From positions 1,054,001 to 1,118,000 of the forward strand of contig NZ_MTJN01000002.1 in assembly GCF_002017865.1 (NCBI RefSeq): a stretch of DNA of 64,000 nucleotides, read 5' to 3'. This document shows, in pieces, positions 38,126 through 45,834 of the stretch. Position numbers and translations under genes: made by a program. This stretch comes from Rhodoferax fermentans. Its GTDB lineage: Bacteria > Pseudomonadota > Gammaproteobacteria > Burkholderiales > Burkholderiaceae_C. The notes below the pieces were generated by a model. The model saw only the letters and a program-made list of their open reading frames with translations. It had not been told where the DNA came from and did no database searches. Positions within the stretch are counted from its first letter, which is position 1; the number at the start of each line of letters is the position of its first letter.

Positions 38126-39118
38126 TCAGTAACCCTTTTGCCTGCGGTAGTTTTCCAATATTTTATCTGCCACCCAAGTGGAGCGAACCGCGCTGTCCAC
38201 ACTGCCGGGGCACGGCGCCACCCCATTGAGATCGTCCACCATGCTCTGGATGAAGGGCTGTTGCACATGCGGTGGATTGGGTATCTCCAACAGCTGCTCA
38301 CCGTCACCATTGACCAGCTTGAGGGGTTTGTCAGAAAAGAATTCAAAACTGATGCTGCCCTTGGAACCCACGATCTGGATGGCATCTTCGTTGGCAGTGC
38401 CAACGTAGCACCACGAGCCCACGCCCTGCACACCGCTGGCATGTCGCCAGGTGGCGGTGACGGTGTCCTCCACCTCATACAAACCCGCCTGGTTGCTGGC
38501 AATGCCGTGCACTTCCTCGATCGCGCCGAACAGGAAATCGAACAGGTCCAGTTCGTGGATACCCATGTCAAGAAACTTGCCGCCACCAGCCACATCGGGT
38601 CGCAAACGCCAGGGCAGCGTGTCAGGCGACAGGTCTTCCGTCGCGGGCGGCTGATGTTGCACAACGCGCACCAAGCGCACGGCACCGATGGCGCCACTGT
38701 CGATCCAGGCCTTGACCTGGAGAAAACGCGGCATGGCCCGGCGGTAAAACGCGACGAACAAGCGCACGCCCTGCTGCTGGCAGGCCTCCACAATGTCGCG
38801 GCACTCTTCAAAACGCAGGGCCATCGGTTTCTCGACATACACATGTTTGCCCGCCTTGGCAACCAGCAAGGACAGCGCTTTGTGTGATGACGGTGGGGTG
38901 GCGATGTAGACCGCGTCGATGTCCGGATCGGCCACCAGCTCTTCACTGCTGGCGTAGACCTTGGGGACACCATGGCGTTCGGCGAAGGACTGCGCATGTT
39001 GGAGCTGTCTGCTGGCTACGGCCACCAGCGCACTGTTGTCAGACTTGTAGAACCCCGGCCCACTTTTCACCTCGGCCACGGACCCACAACCAATCATTCC
39101 CCATCGGATCGTTGTCAT
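38126..39118 (-). CDS. Gfo/Idh/MocA-family oxidoreductase
   Basis: This is a 330-aa NAD(P)-dependent sugar or inositol dehydrogenase-type protein. The N-terminal Rossmann fold has IRWGMIGCGSVAEVKSG, the family motif VYVEKPMAL is at about residue 93, and the C-terminal domain holds GGGKFLDMGIHELDLFDFL with the catalytic His. The start at 39118 has GAGG six bases upstream; a TTG 12 bp earlier is less likely. It lies between the yiaL-like gene (8-bp gap) and the yiaK-like gene. It replaces the kinase/epimerase/aldolase set of the E. coli yia cluster, so the pathway here may be oxidative. Confidence 0.9.
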   Translation of the reverse strand: MTTIRWGMIGCGSVAEVKSGPGFYKSDNSALVAVASRQLQHAQSFAERHGVPKVYASSEELVADPDIDAVYIATPPSSHKALSLLVAKAGKHVYVEKPMALRFEECRDIVEACQQQGVRLFVAFYRRAMPRFLQVKAWIDSGAIGAVRLVRVVQHQPPATEDLSPDTLPWRLRPDVAGGGKFLDMGIHELDLFDFLFGAIEEVHGIASNQAGLYEVEDTVTATWRHASGVQGVGSWCYVGTANEDAIQIVGSKGSISFEFFSDKPLKLVNGDGEQLLEIPNPPHVQQPFIQSMVDDLNGVAPCPGSVDSAVRSTWVADKILENYRRQKGY

Positions 39119-39126
39119 GGTGAGCC

Positions 39127-39600
39127 TCAAGCCAGCAGGGAGGCACGCACTTTGATCACCACCTTGCGGATGGCCTGCGGCTGGTCAACAACACAGCCCG
39201 GGCGGTGTACATCGGTCGGGAAAAACACAGCAAAACTGCCGGGGGTCATGGTCAAGGTGGATTCGTTGTCCACGTCGGTGTAGAGCAGCAGATCACGCTC
39301 AGCCAGTTGGTCGCTGAACACGAGGTTGTGGCCGGTGTCTGCGGCAACACCAATCTTTTCAGCGCCTTGAACCAGAAACTGCACGTCAATGAACTGACGG
39401 TGGACCTCTGGCCGCGCGTCGGCCAGGGGACGGGTCAACATGTCAATCACCTGGACACGGATGTCATTGCCCTGCAACTCGTAGTTGCCCGCTGGCAGCG
39501 CCGCAAAATCCGTGGTTCTGAGGTGTTCAACCGCCGTTTTGAGCGGTGTTGGCAACCAGGCAAAGCTGGACGCCAGGTCTTTGATGTGTCCGTAAATCAT
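39127..39600 (-). CDS. yiaL: YhcH/YjgK/YiaL family protein (DUF386)
   Basis: This 157-aa protein is of the cupin-like YiaL/EbgC family, starting MIYGHIKDL. Family blocks are RPEVHRQFIDVQFLVQGAEK, TMTPGSFAVFFPTDVHRPG and the ending IRKVVIKV. The His/Glu pattern fits a metal-binding beta-barrel. Members sit in sugar-acid and sialic-acid operons; the role is probably sugar-anomer or isomer handling, but not firmly known. AGGAAA precedes the ATG at 39600. The frame extends 117 bp upstream without support. It is the first gene of the leftward operon. Confidence 0.88.
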   Translation of the reverse strand: MIYGHIKDLASSFAWLPTPLKTAVEHLRTTDFAALPAGNYELQGNDIRVQVIDMLTRPLADARPEVHRQFIDVQFLVQGAEKIGVAADTGHNLVFSDQLAERDLLLYTDVDNESTLTMTPGSFAVFFPTDVHRPGCVVDQPQAIRKVVIKVRASLLA

Positions 39601-39945
39601 GTGTTTCCTATGGAGTGGGGTGTTGGGAAGTTGAGTCGCCCCGCATGGCATCGGTCGCCGTGGTGTTGACGTGAAAGCGGGGGCATGGGTGTTTGATGCG
39701 GTTGGCCAATGGGCCATGGCCTTGGCCCATGGAATATACCCAATGCGGGGCGCAGCTTCTGTCCGAGCAGATCACCACCAAGGCACTGTCATCCGCAGAG
39801 TGCTTGCCACTCAGGAACATTGTTTCCTGAAACCTCATGCTAGCCGCAGTTTTGGGGCAGGTCCGTGCCCATTGATGTGCCGTCTGCACAGCTTAATTCT
39901 CTAAAAGCAGATAATTTCTTAACGACAGTCACAGAAAAACTGAGC
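39601..39945. other. Divergent control region between the yiaL-like operon and the LysR gene
   Basis: This 345-bp gap has no gene. It holds the start signals of two divergent transcripts, the dyad at 39811-39830 and GATAAT at 39910-39915, a possible -10 box for the LysR gene. It contains T-N11-A-type sequences, but none stands out by eye. Confidence 0.55.
39811..39830 (+). promoter_or_regulatory. Inverted repeat TCAGGAA-N6-TTCCTGA, candidate operator
   Basis: The 7-bp arms are perfect, with 6 nt between them. It lies mid-way in the divergent region, 116 bp from the LysR start. Binding by the neighbouring LysR protein or by another sugar-acid regulator is inferred only from position. Confidence 0.55.
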
Positions 39946-40830
39946 ATGAGCACCTCTTTCAATTACAAACATCTGTACTACTTCTGGGTGGTCGCCAAAG
40001 AGGGCGGCATCTCACGGGCCGCTGACAAGCTGGACATGGCGATACAGACGGTGAGTGCACAGGTGCGCGAGTTGGAGCGGTCCCTGGGTTTTGCACTGCT
40101 TAAACCGGCCGGGCGCGGACTGGTGCTGACCGAGGCTGGTCAGGCCGCTTTGCAACAGGCCGACCTGATATTTCAACTGGGTGAGGACCTGCCATCCAAG
40201 GTGCGTGACGCGGTGAGCTCACCCACCGTGCGCCTGGCTGTGGGTGTGTGCGATGGTCTGCCGAAACTGGTAGTGCACTTGCTGCTGCAACCGGTGATGG
40301 CCGAAGCCAATTTGCGCCTGCTGTGCCAGGAAGGCAAGCTCGATGACCTGCTGGGCGATCTGGCGCTGCACCGACTCGACGTGGTATTGTCTGACCGACC
40401 CGCACCCAACAACCCCAACATCAAGCTCTACAGCCACAGCATGGGCTCATCCACCATCGCCTGGTACGGCACCTCAAAATGGCTGGAGGCCACCCACCAC
40501 AACTTTCCACAAAGCTTGGCCGATGTGCCCCTGCTGCTGCCCACCACACACACGGCTGTACGCGACCGCCTGGACCTGTGGTTTGAGCAACGTGCCATTC
40601 GCCCCCGCATCGTGGGCGAATTTGCCGATGGCGCCTTGCTGAAAACATTTGGGGCCAGCGGCATGGGTGTATTTCCAGCGGCGGCTTGGGTGCACGACGA
40701 TTTGCTGGCCCGCTACGCGGTGCAACGCCTGGGTTCGTGTGAGGGGGTGACCGAGCACTTTTTTGCGATTGGCACAGAAAAGAAAGTGCAGCACCCGCTG
40801 GTGCAAAGGCTGCTGCAGCCCGTGCTGTAA
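39946..40830 (+). CDS. NhaR-type LysR transcriptional regulator
   Basis: This 294-aa regulator has an N-terminal winged HTH (NYKHLYYFWVVAKEGGISRA to LERSLGFALLKPAGRGLVL, about residues 5-65) and a substrate-binding domain (about 90-290). The opening NYKHLYYFW and the motif KPAGRGL are typical of the NhaR branch rather than ordinary LysR regulators. NhaR of E. coli senses sodium, but this branch includes many regulators of other genes. Divergent from the yiaL-like operon, it probably controls that operon. The ATG at 39946 begins the HTH; the Shine-Dalgarno is weak. Confidence 0.9.
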   Translation: MSTSFNYKHLYYFWVVAKEGGISRAADKLDMAIQTVSAQVRELERSLGFALLKPAGRGLVLTEAGQAALQQADLIFQLGEDLPSKVRDAVSSPTVRLAVGVCDGLPKLVVHLLLQPVMAEANLRLLCQEGKLDDLLGDLALHRLDVVLSDRPAPNNPNIKLYSHSMGSSTIAWYGTSKWLEATHHNFPQSLADVPLLLPTTHTAVRDRLDLWFEQRAIRPRIVGEFADGALLKTFGASGMGVFPAAAWVHDDLLARYAVQRLGSCEGVTEHFFAIGTEKKVQHPLVQRLLQPVL

Positions 40831-40838
40831 CGGGCTGC
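40815..40838 (+). terminator. Hairpin across the stop codon of the LysR gene
   Basis: GCAGCCCGT (40815-40823) and ACGGGCTGC (40830-40838) form a perfect 9-bp stem with a 6-nt loop that contains most of the TAA stop. There is no U-run. It sits in a convergent junction 24 bp from the terC stop and could slow transcription from either side. Confidence 0.5.
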
Positions 40839-40861
40839 GTGGCCTGCGGCGTGTTGTGGAC

Positions 40862-41821
40862 TCAGGCTTTGGGCTGGGTCGGCGCACTGCGCACACTCAG
40901 CAGCATGGTCAGCGCCAAGATGCCTACCACCACCCCCAAAGACACACCCACCGGAATTTTGTAGATGTCAATCAAACACATCTTGGTGCCAATGAACACC
41001 AGAATCACCGCCAAGCCGTAGTTGAGCAAATGGAACTTGTTGGCCACCGCCGCCAACAGGAAATACATGGCACGCAAACCCAGGATGGCAAACACATTGC
41101 TGGTCAGCACAATAAACGGGTCGCTGGTGATGGCAAAAATCGCCGGGATCGAGTCCACCGCAAAAATCACGTCAGTGAGCGCAATCAGGCAGATCACCAT
41201 GAACAAGGGGGTGGCGATTTTTTTGCCGTTTTCTACCGTCCAGAAGTTCTCACCATCGTAGTTTTGGCTCACTGGCAGCAACTTGCGCAGCAGTTTCAGG
41301 GCCGGGTTGTCATTGAGGTCCGGCTCCTTGCCAGCCGCCCACCACATCTTCACGCCGGTCAGGATCAGAAACGCGCCGAACACATACAAGATCCAGTGGA
41401 ACTCGGCCAGCAGCCAGCCCCCCACCAGGATCATGACAGTGCGCAACACAATCGCGCCGATGATGCCAATCATCAGCACCCGTTTTTGAAATGCTGTGGG
41501 AACGGCAAAGTAGGTGAAGATCATCAGGAACACAAAGATGTTGTCCACCGCCAGCGACTTTTCAATCAGGTAACCGGTCAAGAACTCCAGCGACTTGGTG
41601 TTGGCCAATTCGGTGGACCCGGTGCTGTCTTTGACCGCCCACCAAAACAGGCCATTGAACACAAAGCTCAAAGCCACCCAGACCAGCGACCAATGCAGTG
41701 CCTCTTTGACACCGATATCGTGCGAGCCTTGTTTCTTGAGCACCACAAAGTCAATGAACAACGACACCAGCACAATGGCGCCGAAAGTGACCCACAGCCA
41801 GAGCGGAGCAATGGTTTGCAT
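40862..41821 (-). CDS. TerC/Alx-family integral membrane protein
   Basis: This 319-aa protein has about nine membrane helices and TerC signatures: the acidic helix motifs YLIEKSLAVDNIFVFL and LIALTDVIFAVDSIPA. Members (Alx, TerC, MeeF/MeeY) are linked to manganese export, metal loading of secreted enzymes and tellurite resistance. It is transcribed alone. The 235-bp upstream region is shared with a divergent membrane protein gene. I looked for the manganese riboswitch (yybP-ykoY) common before such genes and could not recognise it. TATAAA near 41930 on this strand may be a -10 box. Confidence 0.92.
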   Translation of the reverse strand: MQTIAPLWLWVTFGAIVLVSLFIDFVVLKKQGSHDIGVKEALHWSLVWVALSFVFNGLFWWAVKDSTGSTELANTKSLEFLTGYLIEKSLAVDNIFVFLMIFTYFAVPTAFQKRVLMIGIIGAIVLRTVMILVGGWLLAEFHWILYVFGAFLILTGVKMWWAAGKEPDLNDNPALKLLRKLLPVSQNYDGENFWTVENGKKIATPLFMVICLIALTDVIFAVDSIPAIFAITSDPFIVLTSNVFAILGLRAMYFLLAAVANKFHLLNYGLAVILVFIGTKMCLIDIYKIPVGVSLGVVVGILALTMLLSVRSAPTQPKA

Positions 41822-42056
41822 ACATACCTTCCAAGTTGGTGATCGGCCACCCTGTCAAGGGGCTTTGCGGATGCTGCCGACCCAATCGGCAACACAGCAG
41901 TGGCCAAAGTCTAGTCGTTTATAACCATGTTTGTTCTGAATAAACCGCCATAACAGTTCGTAAAAACAGGAGTGTTTCAACGCATTTGCCTGCTTCTCCA
42001 AAAGCCCTTGGGACGGCAACATCACCCCGTTCAAACACTGCCCTATCGGACTGCCC

Positions 42057-42437
42057 ATGCCTTATGCAATATCTTGGTTTCTGGTTCTGATGCTCCTGGC
42101 CATCTGGTCCATGACGGCTTGGGCGCTGCATGCTGTCGCGGCATGGTCAACAACGGGCATCGGTCAACTAGCGGATCAGGCCCAGGCTTGGGAACAGGTG
42201 GTGCTGCCGAACTGGGTGGTGCTGTGGTTGCCGCCGGAGTGGATGGACGCGATCAGTGCCAGCACAGCGGTCGTGCTGCCATGGTTTCAGTCTGTCCTGT
42301 CCGAGCTGCCGACTGTGGCGCACTGGTTCGGCCCGCTGGCTTGGGGTTTGTGGGGCGTCGGTGCTGTCGTTCTGCTTGCGGGTGGCGGTGCGCTGCATGC
42401 CTTGATCGCGTCGATGCGCCGGGCAACACACCGATGA
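42057..42437 (+). CDS. Small membrane protein of unknown function
   Basis: This 126-aa protein has a strong N-terminal membrane helix (about 5-30), an amphipathic middle (PNWVVLWLPPEWMD) and a C-terminal helix (about 90-115), ending in a basic tail. I do not recognise it. It overlaps the DUF2062 gene by 4 bp (ATGA), so the two are co-translated and probably function together. Confidence 0.72.
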   Translation: MPYAISWFLVLMLLAIWSMTAWALHAVAAWSTTGIGQLADQAQAWEQVVLPNWVVLWLPPEWMDAISASTAVVLPWFQSVLSELPTVAHWFGPLAWGLWGVGAVVLLAGGGALHALIASMRRATHR

Positions 42438-42943
42438 AACCCGCTTGGCGCGATCAGTTTCGCCAAGCGCTGCCCAAGCGCGACACGCTGGCAGCCCACC
42501 CCTGGCTCAAACCCGTGGCCAGGCACGTGCTTGACCCCCAGTTGTGGCGACTCCAGCACGAAGCGGTAGCGCGTGGGGTCGCGGTGGGAACGTTTTGGGC
42601 TTTTACCATCCCGTTTGCCCAAACCTTGGTGGCCATTGCCCATTGCACCTGGTGGCGCGCCAATATCCCTGCTGCGGCGGCCATGACCATGGTCACCAAC
42701 CCGCTCACCATCGGCTTCTGGTTGTGGCTGGCCTACCAGCTGGGCGAAAGCATCCTGGGTGCACCCATCAGTTTGGCAAGTGACGGTGGCACCAGGTCTT
42801 GGATCGAGGCGTTTGGCTGGCCCACCCTGCTGGGCATGGGGCTGTTCGCCGTGGGTGGTGCGGCCTTGGGTTACGGCGGGGTCAAGCTGATCTGGCGGCT
42901 GCGCGTCGGGCTCAAGCTGCGGGCGCGCAAAACCAGGGCTTGA
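42434..42943 (+). CDS. DUF2062-domain membrane protein
   Basis: This 169-aa protein fits DUF2062: a short N-terminal cytosolic part, VARGVAVGTFWAFTIPFAQTL (membrane segment about 45-70), PAAAAMTMVTNPLTIGFWLW (about 80-100) and a last helix (about 130-155) with a basic tail. The P-(F/T)-x-Q and T-N-P motifs are typical of the family. The function is unknown; relatives can be fused to glycosyltransferases. The start lies within the previous gene's stop. The frame is open far upstream, but only this ATG gives the family N terminus. Confidence 0.85.
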   Translation: MKPAWRDQFRQALPKRDTLAAHPWLKPVARHVLDPQLWRLQHEAVARGVAVGTFWAFTIPFAQTLVAIAHCTWWRANIPAAAAMTMVTNPLTIGFWLWLAYQLGESILGAPISLASDGGTRSWIEAFGWPTLLGMGLFAVGGAALGYGGVKLIWRLRVGLKLRARKTRA

Positions 42944-42980
42944 GCCGCCCACGGTCACGTCGGCCAGCGATCTTTCCTTC

Positions 42981-43041
42981 ATAGCAAAAATAGCCTCTGG
43001 CCCTTATTGAATAAGGGCTACGCACTATTTTTTTAATAGCT
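42981..43041 (+). repeat. ~50-bp palindromic repeat, intergenic copy
   Basis: The core GCCCTTATTGAATAAGGGC (43000-43018) is a perfect dyad with 9-bp arms around one G. The flanks are A/T rich (ATAGCAAAAATAGCCTCTG and CACTATTTTTTTAATAGCTG). This is the best-preserved copy in the window, between the DUF2062 and MATE genes. On RNA it would form a hairpin followed by a U-rich run and could act as a terminator. Confidence 0.9.
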
Positions 43042-43094
43042 GATTATTAAATGCAGCGGCCTTTTTGAGCTGAAAATAGCAGGGTGCGTGGGCG

Positions 43095-43100
43095 TAAAAT
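43095..43100 (+). promoter_or_regulatory. Possible -10 box of the MATE exporter gene
   Basis: TAAAAT lies 31 bp before the ATG. At the -35 distance there is only TGAAAA, a weak match, so the call rests on the -10 box and position. Confidence 0.4.
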
Positions 43101-43131
43101 TCGCGCTCGCTTAGAAACGTCACACACCTGC

Positions 43132-44490
43132 ATGCATATCCGTCGCGACGTTCTCGCACTGGCTACTCCTGTCTTTTTTGAGCAGTTTTTCGTCACACTG
43201 CTTGGCACGGTCAACACCATCATGGCTGCCCGCATCGGACGCGATGCGGTCTCTGCCATTGGCATGGTGGATGCCATCAACCTGATTGTGTCCTCTCTGT
43301 TCTCTGCGCTGGCGATCGGGTCAACGGTGGTGGTGGCCCAATGCATCGGGCGGCGTGAACGCAGCCGTGCCGGTGCCGCAGCCAGCCAGTCGCTGGTGAT
43401 CTGTGGTTTGCTCGCGCTGCTGCTGGGCGGCCTGTGTGCGGTGTTTCGGGAACCAATGTTGTTCTGGTTGTATGGCGCACCCAGTGCCACCGTACAAAAC
43501 TACATGGAGCAGTACCTGCTGATCACCGCCTTGAGTTACCCGCTCACCGCGCTGATGCTGGTCACCAGCGGTGCACTGCGCGGTGCTGGCGAGACCCGAT
43601 TGGCCATGCAGGCCAACGTGCTCATGAACGTGCTCAACGTGATCCTGAGTTACGTGCTGATCTACGGCATGCATTTGCGTACCGAATGGTTCACCATCGA
43701 TGTCTCCAGCTATGGTGTGACCGGGGCTGCGGTTGCCATCAGTCTGGCGCGACTGGGCGGCACGGTGTACCTGTTGGCCATGCTGCGTCGTTACCAACAC
43801 CTGCTGCCACTGCAGTTGCGCAGCTTTCACTTCGACGGCAAGCTGCTGCGCGCCCTGTTTGCCATCGGCATTCCCGCCAGTGTGGAGTCGCTGGTGTTCA
43901 ACGGCGGCAAGCTGCTGGTGCAGGTGATGGTGGTGGGCATGGGCACGGTGGCGATTGCCGCCAATTTCATCGCCTTCTCGGTTGCCCTGCTGCTCAACAT
44001 TCCGGGCAATGCCCTGGCCGTGGCGCTGACCACACTGGTGGGTCAGGCCGTCGGGCGCGGTGATGAGGCAGATGCCGAGCGGGACATGTGGTACGTGCTG
44101 AAACTCGCGGGCATCGCCATGCTCGGCATCGGCATGGTCTGTGCACCGCTGGCACAGTGGATCGTCGGACTGTACTCACGCGATGCGGAGGTGATTTCAC
44201 TTGGCGCCACGCTGGTCCAACTGAACTGCCTGTTCCTGATCGCTTACCCCACGACCTTTGTGCTGCCCAATGGTTTGAAAGGCGCGGGTGATGCACGTTA
44301 CGCCATGTTCACCACACTGATCGGCTTGTGCCTGTTTCGGCTCTGTCTGGGTTATGCCTTCGGTGTGCTTCTGGGCTGGGGCGTGGTAGGTGTCTGGCTG
44401 GGGATGTTCACCGATTGGCTGGTGCGCAGCGGCTTGTACCTGGCGCGGCTCGCAGGAGGACGCTGGAAAGGCCGCCACCTGCTGAATTAG
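43132..44490 (+). CDS. MATE-family multidrug/metabolite exporter
   Basis: This 452-aa protein has 12 membrane helices in two related halves, the MATE pattern, with LATPVFFEQFFVTLLGTVNT at the start and SGALRGAGETR and NGLKGAGDARYAMF at equivalent places in each half. MATE proteins export cationic drugs or metabolites using Na+ or H+. Ion coupling and substrate are not evident. The ATG at 43132 was preferred; the frame is open 48 bp further. It is monocistronic as far as can be seen. Confidence 0.93.
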   Translation: MHIRRDVLALATPVFFEQFFVTLLGTVNTIMAARIGRDAVSAIGMVDAINLIVSSLFSALAIGSTVVVAQCIGRRERSRAGAAASQSLVICGLLALLLGGLCAVFREPMLFWLYGAPSATVQNYMEQYLLITALSYPLTALMLVTSGALRGAGETRLAMQANVLMNVLNVILSYVLIYGMHLRTEWFTIDVSSYGVTGAAVAISLARLGGTVYLLAMLRRYQHLLPLQLRSFHFDGKLLRALFAIGIPASVESLVFNGGKLLVQVMVVGMGTVAIAANFIAFSVALLLNIPGNALAVALTTLVGQAVGRGDEADAERDMWYVLKLAGIAMLGIGMVCAPLAQWIVGLYSRDAEVISLGATLVQLNCLFLIAYPTTFVLPNGLKGAGDARYAMFTTLIGLCLFRLCLGYAFGVLLGWGVVGVWLGMFTDWLVRSGLYLARLAGGRWKGRHLLN

Positions 44491-44619
44491 CGGCTTGACC
44501 GGCCTGACCTGCCCCCGGATCGGCGCATCAAACTCCCTTGACCATTGTCAATACGGCGGGCAGAACAGCGCCTAAACTTGTTCCGGTCAGCGTTGAAATT
44601 CAAACTACATGGGCGGCCT

Positions 44620-45006
44620 ATGTCATTGGAATGGAAAGATGGCTACAAAATCGGCCATGACGAAATAGATGCACAGCATCAGCAACTGTTCAAACTGGTC
44701 AACACGGTGCTGGCGGCCAAGGACAAAGCGACGCTGACAGCCTGTGCCATGGCCCTGTTCAAATACACCCGTGAGCACTTTGCCCACGAGGAGGCGCTGA
44801 TGCAGCGCCTGGACTACCCGGCGATGGCCGCGCACAAAGCCCAACACGAGAGTCTGATCTCCCGCCTGAACGAGGTGTCTGCCCGCATCGCCAACGGCAC
44901 GCTGGACCACCAGGTGCTGGAAGTGTTCTTGACCGACTGGCTGCTCAACCACATCGCCAACTCGGACATCAAGCTGGCCACTTACATTCAGGCAACCGTC
45001 GAATAA
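44620..45006 (+). CDS. Bacteriohemerythrin
   Basis: This 128-aa oxygen-binding protein has a non-heme di-iron site in a four-helix bundle. All ligand motifs are present: IDAQHQQLF (His 20), REHFAHEEALM (His and Glu), HKAQHESLI (two His) and HIANSDIKL (His and Asp). The start at the ATG before SLEWKDG matches the family N terminus; the frame runs 75 bp further up. It may store or sense O2, or supply it to oxidases, in microaerobic conditions. A palindrome TTGACCATTGTCAA lies about 70 bp upstream. Confidence 0.95.
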   Translation: MSLEWKDGYKIGHDEIDAQHQQLFKLVNTVLAAKDKATLTACAMALFKYTREHFAHEEALMQRLDYPAMAAHKAQHESLISRLNEVSARIANGTLDHQVLEVFLTDWLLNHIANSDIKLATYIQATVE

Positions 45007-45021
45007 ACGCCGGTCAACGGG

Positions 45022-45495
45022 TCACAGGGGGCGGCCCAAACGCTTTTCGACCTCGCGTTTTTCCCAATCCGGCCCCAGCACCCAGGCGGGCCGGAACACC
45101 CGAAAGGCATGCGACAGCAACGCCAGGCCCCAGCCCAGCATGACCCAGTAGAACCACAAGGTGTGTGGTGAAAAAATCAGGTTGACGGCCAGCAGGCCAA
45201 GGTTCACCACCACATATTTCATCAGGTGCAGGTAGAAGCCACGCAGTTTGCGGACCTGGTCAAAAGCGGCCTTTTCTTGTTGTTCGGTGATCGTGAGAGC
45301 GGGGTTGTTCATGTTTGGCTCCGGGTTCAGGGTTGAGAAGTCGACCTCGAAAACCGCAGCCAATGATTTGAGGGACTCGGTGCTGGCTGGCTCACCCGCC
45401 TCGATGCGTTGCACGGTGCGCACACTCAGACCACTGGCATCAGCGAGCTGTTGTTGTGACCAACCGTGTTTCAAGCGAAGTTTTTGAACTGACAT
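45022..45495 (-). CDS. XRE-family HTH regulator fused to a 2TM domain
   Basis: This 157-aa protein has a Cro/CI-type helix-turn-helix (VQKLRLKHGWSQQQLADASG to VRTVQRIEAG, about residues 2-40), a linker, and a C-terminal 2TM domain with two membrane helices (about 95-135, with WFYWVMLGWGLALLSHAF). A DNA-binding domain tethered to the membrane suggests a membrane-associated regulator, as in similar HTH-2TM proteins. AGAGGA is eight bases before the ATG at 45495. It is convergent with the hemerythrin gene. Target genes are unknown. Confidence 0.85.
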   Translation of the reverse strand: MSVQKLRLKHGWSQQQLADASGLSVRTVQRIEAGEPASTESLKSLAAVFEVDFSTLNPEPNMNNPALTITEQQEKAAFDQVRKLRGFYLHLMKYVVVNLGLLAVNLIFSPHTLWFYWVMLGWGLALLSHAFRVFRPAWVLGPDWEKREVEKRLGRPL

Positions 45496-45834
45496 GTCCG
45501 GATTCCTCTGTGCTGCGGAGACCTCAGTGTCCAGCCAAGGCCTGCCAAAAACAACGACAGCATAACGACAGAGACACGCCAAACAGCCGACAACGGGCCG
45601 CCAGACCGACTTTTCGGCCCATTTCGGCTGGATTTCTACCGTTTTTGTCTGCCCAGGCAGAGCTGGTCAACATGGCAAGGGCGGGCAACGCACACCTGTG
45701 GTGGCCAAGCTCATGCGGGCGCACCTATTGCCTTACCCTTCAGGTGCACCTCTGCCACATCAGAATTCAGGCACAAAAAAAGCCCGCAGCGGGTGAGGCT
45801 GCGGGCTTTTTGGTGTTTCGCTCAGCTTGGCTGA
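45496..45834. other. Intergenic stretch upstream of the XRE gene, including the rhlE terminator
   Basis: This 339-bp region holds the XRE gene's start signals on one side and the bidirectional terminator at 45774-45811 on the other. I see no gene in it; the open frames lack ribosome binding sites and coding character. Confidence 0.6.
45774..45811 (-). terminator. Rho-independent terminator of rhlE (bidirectional)
   Basis: AGCCCGCAGC (45781-45790) and GCTGCGGGCT (45798-45807) form a perfect 10-bp stem with a 7-nt loop. A-run and T-run flank it, so it can work in both directions. It lies 23 bp after the rhlE stop. Confidence 0.94.

Noticed and set aside
41822..42056. Manganese (yybP-ykoY) riboswitch upstream of the TerC gene
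   Set aside because: Expected from the family, but the conserved loop sequences could not be found by eye. A covariance-model search would decide.
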